From Umbelopsis ramanniana AG (Eukaryota; Mucoromycota; Umbelopsidomycetes; Umbelopsidales; Umbelopsidaceae), in NCBI RefSeq assembly GCF_025399195.1, contig NW_026252123.1:161760-225759 (forward strand): 64,000 nt of DNA, in the 5' to 3' direction. Every line of letters begins with the position of its first letter. The stretch's first letter is position 1. This document shows positions 60,384 through 64,000 of this stretch, piece after piece. A model generated the notes under the pieces. That model made no database searches and was not told where the DNA came from. It worked only from the letters and a program-made list of their open reading frames with translations. The position numbers and the translations under genes are program-made.

Positions 60384-62272
60384 TTTGAACTCGATTTCTA
60401 AAAAGTGTCATGACTATTTCTTCTCTCCTACGCTATAAATAATGAATTATGGTGGCGGCCTAGAACATTTGATGATCGTTAAACTTTAAATAATAAACAT
60501 TTTCTGCGTCGTGCCAATATTACTGAGTGATAGCATACTTTTCCATAAACAACCAGCATCATCAATACTGAAAAAGTGTAAGTCTGTGTGCTCTATGCTA
60601 GTTAGTAACTTGCAAGGTCATATTCCCTTCATACGCAGATACCTTGTATGAATGCTTCTGATACGTATAATCTCTTCTGTATCTTATTGTTTGGATGGCT
60701 CTTGTTGTACCGGATATGGACATAACAGCCACAGTTGTTTGTGTGGAGTTGACGCACCTGGCTTTCGCGACATGCACAACAGCTCCCCACTTGCCAGGTA
60801 AAGTCACTTGCTGGGAGGCCACAATTCATGAAAAAATCTTACTGGGAGGTTTCGCCCAACACTGTTGTCGAATGCTTTTCGTCTATAACGGTATGTATCA
60901 AAATGATCTAAGTTGGTTTGGGTATTGGATGCGATGTGTTGAATTATAAGTGGGCGGTCTGTCGGGAATACGGATATCGAAGCGATGCAGCCGAATATCC
61001 TTATTGGCTTTACAGCCACTGGCTTCATTGAGGAACCAAGGAAGAGTATATGGTTTCAACCTTGTCGTGAGATCAATTTACAACCTATATTTTCTTTGCG
61101 GTAAGTAAGTCTTTTCTTTCTTACTATCTTTCAGAGACTGAAATGGTCTGTATTATCATACAGCCATTTCGACAGATTTGAACTGTGTTATCATAGGTCA
61201 TACGTATCCTGATCTAATCAAAAGCCGATATATCGGCTCAGGAAACGCTAGAGATTTCTTCTCGTGATGTATGTACTGCGCAGAAATTTTCGACTCTCTA
61301 TCACGCAAACTGATGCCACAGCCTAAGACCTTAATTGCACCTGGCTGAGCATGGCTGATGCAAAATGCTCTGGGTATCAGCACCTTTGTATAGGAAATTG
61401 AGAATTTGGTAATAGTCGGATGCAGGATCTTCAATGCCTAATTCAAACCTTGAAGCACTCTTGAATGCTGGATAGTCACTATACGTGATCCGGCACATTT
61501 TATGTTTCACAAAGGTCATGCAACAATGTAACTGTGGCCAGAAGAACGTCGCAAAGCTGAAGGATCTTGATAAACATCATAAGTAACGATTGCAGAGTTG
61601 GATTCTTCACATAGATGGCCAAAAAAAAATAAACAGTTCTATTCATGGATGGTCACCTTAAATTTTCGACATTGGATGCCCCTTCATCTCCCCGGTAACA
61701 AATCCTAGAATATAACTTTATGGAGGAGCCAAAGCGGGGGGGGAGGACGTTTCCTTTTTAGGACTTACGGGCAAAGCGGATGAAACGTCGTCTTTCTTTG
61801 CTAGGAGCTGCAAGTTCACCCACACTTATATTTTGCCGCTTTATACACTCGTAAATAGTTTTACCGTGGTAGGGTAGGAAGCAATATGCTACATAATTTC
61901 ATCAAAGTACCAACGTTCGCGGAGCTACGGAGCCAGGAGTTCAGGCTGTTTTGCACCTTGTTCTCTCCTGACGGCAATTTAGTACGAGAGGTCATGAACA
62001 ATATTTAACAACGTCTTCATACATAACTTAAATTTTGCATTACAAGAATGGTAGTCTTCAATGGCCTAGTAAACGACCTGTGGAAAAGCTACTTACTGGA
62101 AGATACTCTAAAGACTACCTCAAACTTTATCAGATGATATAATAAAAATACTCTAGAAGTTATGAATGAATTTGTAAAGTACACTGGTATTAATGATTCG
62201 GACGACGAGTCAAGTGTTAATACAAGGTCGTACTCAAAGCTTTGCAGAACTGTCATCAGGAATGATCACGTA
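60384..62272. other. Region with broken coding relics, no intact gene
   Basis: About 1.9 kb. On the minus strand, stretches near 60600-60820, 60800-61030 and 61200-61520 read as protein-like (for example FELGIEDPASDYYQI and SAYEGNMTLQVTN) but are short, in different frames and end in stops. They may be remains of a degraded gene, possibly related to the neighbouring glycoprotein, or of a mobile element. No family recognised. Confidence 0.3.
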
Positions 62273-62764
62273 TTATAAGAGGAGGAAGGCAGTGCTTACA
62301 GCTATACTGGCACAAGCGATGATGAGCTTAAAGGTACCGATAGGCAGTTGAAACGTTGCTGATGCTAGAGAATTGGCTACAGATGCCCCATATGAAGTGT
62401 TCAAAAACGTCGATCTATCGCTGATACTTTTTATGATAAAATAGCCTGTGTAAGTAACATTAGGAGCAGTACCAAGTTCAAAGGCGTAATTGTCTCCTGT
62501 TGGGAAGTCAGCAGGAATACGCCATGTAAACTTTTCGTCTTCTGAATTAATATCGGTAGCGACGAGAAGGATTGGCTGAGCTTTATCTATGGGACCTTTT
62601 GTGAGGGTTATTTGGGAAATTGTTGGAGATCTTGGCTCGGTCCAGGTCACTATCGTCAAACCACCAGCTGTAAAGACGGTGTCATATAACGGAGCTGTGA
62701 TCGAAACTGGAAAGCTTTGTGCGCTTGAGCTAGATAGCATTGGCACAGAAAGATACAGATCCAT
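62273..62764 (-). CDS. GPI-anchored surface protein with Kre9/KNH-type domain
   Basis: Single-exon protein of 163 residues, cell wall or plasma membrane outer face. Residues about 20-105 match the Kre9/KNH (Ser/Thr-rich GPI-anchored family) beta-sandwich: ITAPLYDTVFTAGGLTIVTWT, ISQITLTKGP, ATDINSEDEKFTWRIPADFP and GDNYAFELGTAPNVTYTGYF. The C-terminus is hydrophobic (LIIACASIAVSTAFLLL) after small residues, fitting a GPI signal. The N-terminus (MDLYLSVPMLSSSSAQS) is a weak signal peptide, so the true start may differ. In yeast Kre9 and Knh1 assist beta-1,6-glucan assembly, but most fungal members of this short GPI type are of unknown function. Confidence 0.8.
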   Translation of the reverse strand: MDLYLSVPMLSSSSAQSFPVSITAPLYDTVFTAGGLTIVTWTEPRSPTISQITLTKGPIDKAQPILLVATDINSEDEKFTWRIPADFPTGDNYAFELGTAPNVTYTGYFIIKSISDRSTFLNTSYGASVANSLASATFQLPIGTFKLIIACASIAVSTAFLLL

Positions 62765-63654
62765 GGTATAATATTATGTTGAGAAAACAAATAAAGAAAA
62801 CAAAGATGAGAAAAGAGCAGGAGAACCGACCCGTCTTTATATTTTTAGCTTGACACTTGCCTTCTGTCAAATTTGACTTGAATCAAGGGGACATTATCTG
62901 CGTATTCGAATAGTAACGTGTGACGGTTAAATACCTGTGGTAAACCGAAACCGAATATGTGTTTTTGAGTTTAATAATGACTGTACATAAGTGTACTTTG
63001 TTGTTGTATTCGAGCTTCATTCCATACTTCCGGAGTAACCATAATGGTTAGACACTGTTCGCCATTAACCGATAAGAATGAAAATAGAAAACACGACAAA
63101 CACGCTGCTTTTTTCGGTAGTCAAGGAGTTTATTAATTGGTATACTTATGTCATTGACCCAAGCACTACTAAATTAAAGGAAAGTCCAATTTGCTTCCGC
63201 GCTAGTTCTTCTATCTGGTTTATATCTTGCAATGAGAGGATGCGCCATAGAGATTTCGGAGATCTAAGCTCGTGTCTGATTTAAACGTTGTACAATACTT
63301 TCCCATTTTCTTGAGCACTGCACAGCGAAGTATTCAATGTTGTATTAACAAAAATTGCGTATGTTAAAATTTACGTGGTCACTTTGCCACTTCAACAGTT
63401 TGGTCCTTGTTCCATCTTCGATGTCTTTCTTTTTTTTTTTTTCTCAATAGCGTGACTGTTTATTACAATGCGAAGTGGAGAGTCTCAAAAGTTTGTGAGA
63501 TAGGCATGCTAACTTATAGGGATATGAAGATGCGAGGGCAATTGATATAGACAGTGTCATTAGACCATTCTACTACTCCTTTCCTTAACCATTTGCTTTT
63601 TTCTTTTTGCGTCCTCTTGTATTCTTGTTGACAAGGTGTGCCACAATGATTCCA
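62765..63654. other. Intergenic region, no gene seen
   Basis: About 890 bases upstream of the Kre9-like gene, AT-rich, with a T run at about 63427-63441. No coding domain recognised. The promoter of the Kre9-like gene should lie at its left end. Confidence 0.45.
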
Positions 63655-64000
63655 TTTTTTTTTTTTTTTTAAATGATCAAAATTGACTTTATTTATGACA
63701 TTGGTAAATTTTTCACTGAAATGTAAGGAGCAGATGCTAATGAGATGTATTATTCAGCAATATGTATACTTGGGTAGGTGATATGGACGTTCTGAGACGT
63801 CCAGTCCACTATCCCTTTGTGTATCCATATGCTGTTTTTTTTGTGTTTTTTGCTGTCATCTATTATGCGTTCAGATAAAGTTTTCCACATGGCATTCTTG
63901 AGGTGGTTGTATGTGAGACTTTGTGATCTGTCTTCTCGGAAAATGAATGACCAGTGTTGTTTCCAGACTGTCGAAATTGCCATACTTAAGATTATCATGG
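63655..64000 (-). mobile_element. 3' end of a LINE-like (non-LTR) retrotransposon, cut by window edge
   Basis: On the minus strand a frame open from the window edge to 63750 contains STVWKQHWSFIFREDRSQS and ends HITYPSIHIAE. The W-x-x-H-W-x-F-I-F core resembles the C-terminal end of reverse transcriptases of Mucoralean non-LTR elements. About 80 bases after the stop comes a run of 16 A on that strand (63670-63655), as expected for the poly(A) end of a LINE copied in place. The 5' part lies outside the window. The family is inferred from the short C-terminal pattern and the A tail. Confidence 0.5.

Overview
The window is nuclear DNA of a fungus. About 25 protein genes lie on both strands. Most are split by short GT-AG introns, mainly about 50 to 110 bases. 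There is one nuclear-type tRNA gene and the tail of a LINE-like retroelement. Gene content (Cdc42, Bms1, Rpn10, Atp23, THADA/Trm732, a DIP2/Cmr2-type protein, Kre9/KNH-type and GPI-anchored wall proteins, a UapA-type permease) is fungal. The moderate base composition, compact introns and the form of several families suggest an early-diverging lineage, most likely Mucoromycota (Mucorales). That placement is an inference, not a search result.

Layout. 1-8.7 kb: truncated forkhead factor (-), RecB-like nuclease/SF1B helicase fusion (-), ER cyclophilin (+), Nudix CoA diphosphatase (+). 8.9-14.1 kb: two sugar transporters of the major facilitator superfamily in tandem (-). 15.3-20.4 kb: BMS1 (-) head to head with ribosomal protein L12 (+). 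21.9-33.3 kb: CDC42 (+), a PP2A-like phosphatase (-) divergent from TRAPPC2L (+), and the very long THADA/Trm732 gene (-). 33.3-36.4 kb: a gene-poor gap holding tRNA-Ser(GCT). 36.4-38.9 kb: proteasome subunit RPN10 (-) divergent from mitochondrial protease ATP23 (+). 39.1-45.2 kb: a DIP2/Cmr2-like protein with two adenylate-forming domains (-). 45.3-50.3 kb: a small unknown gene, a GPI-anchored cysteine/serine-rich protein, a peroxisomal 2-hydroxyacyl-CoA lyase-like enzyme, and an F-box/cysteine-rich protein. 51.9-58.4 kb: a 2-oxoglutarate oxygenase, a secreted deaminase, a nucleobase permease and a Tda3-like FAD oxidoreductase. 58.7-64 kb: a membrane glycoprotein with a TGA stop in its reading frame, decayed sequence, a Kre9/KNH-like GPI protein and the retroelement tail.

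Most of the window is housekeeping, often in head-to-head pairs with short shared promoters (BMS1/RPL12, phosphatase/TRAPPC2L, RPN10/ATP23). The most suggestive accessory part is 51.9-56.5 kb. There a secreted zinc deaminase and a xanthine/urate-type permease are transcribed away from each other. The region between them, and the promoter of the neighbouring oxygenase, each hold six GATA-factor consensus sites. This looks like a nitrogen-regulated module for scavenging external nucleobases; substrates and regulation are inferred. The second notable signal is a TGA-CTA at about 60.12 kb, a known readthrough context, between two parts of one reading frame; a 45-base intron is the rival explanation.
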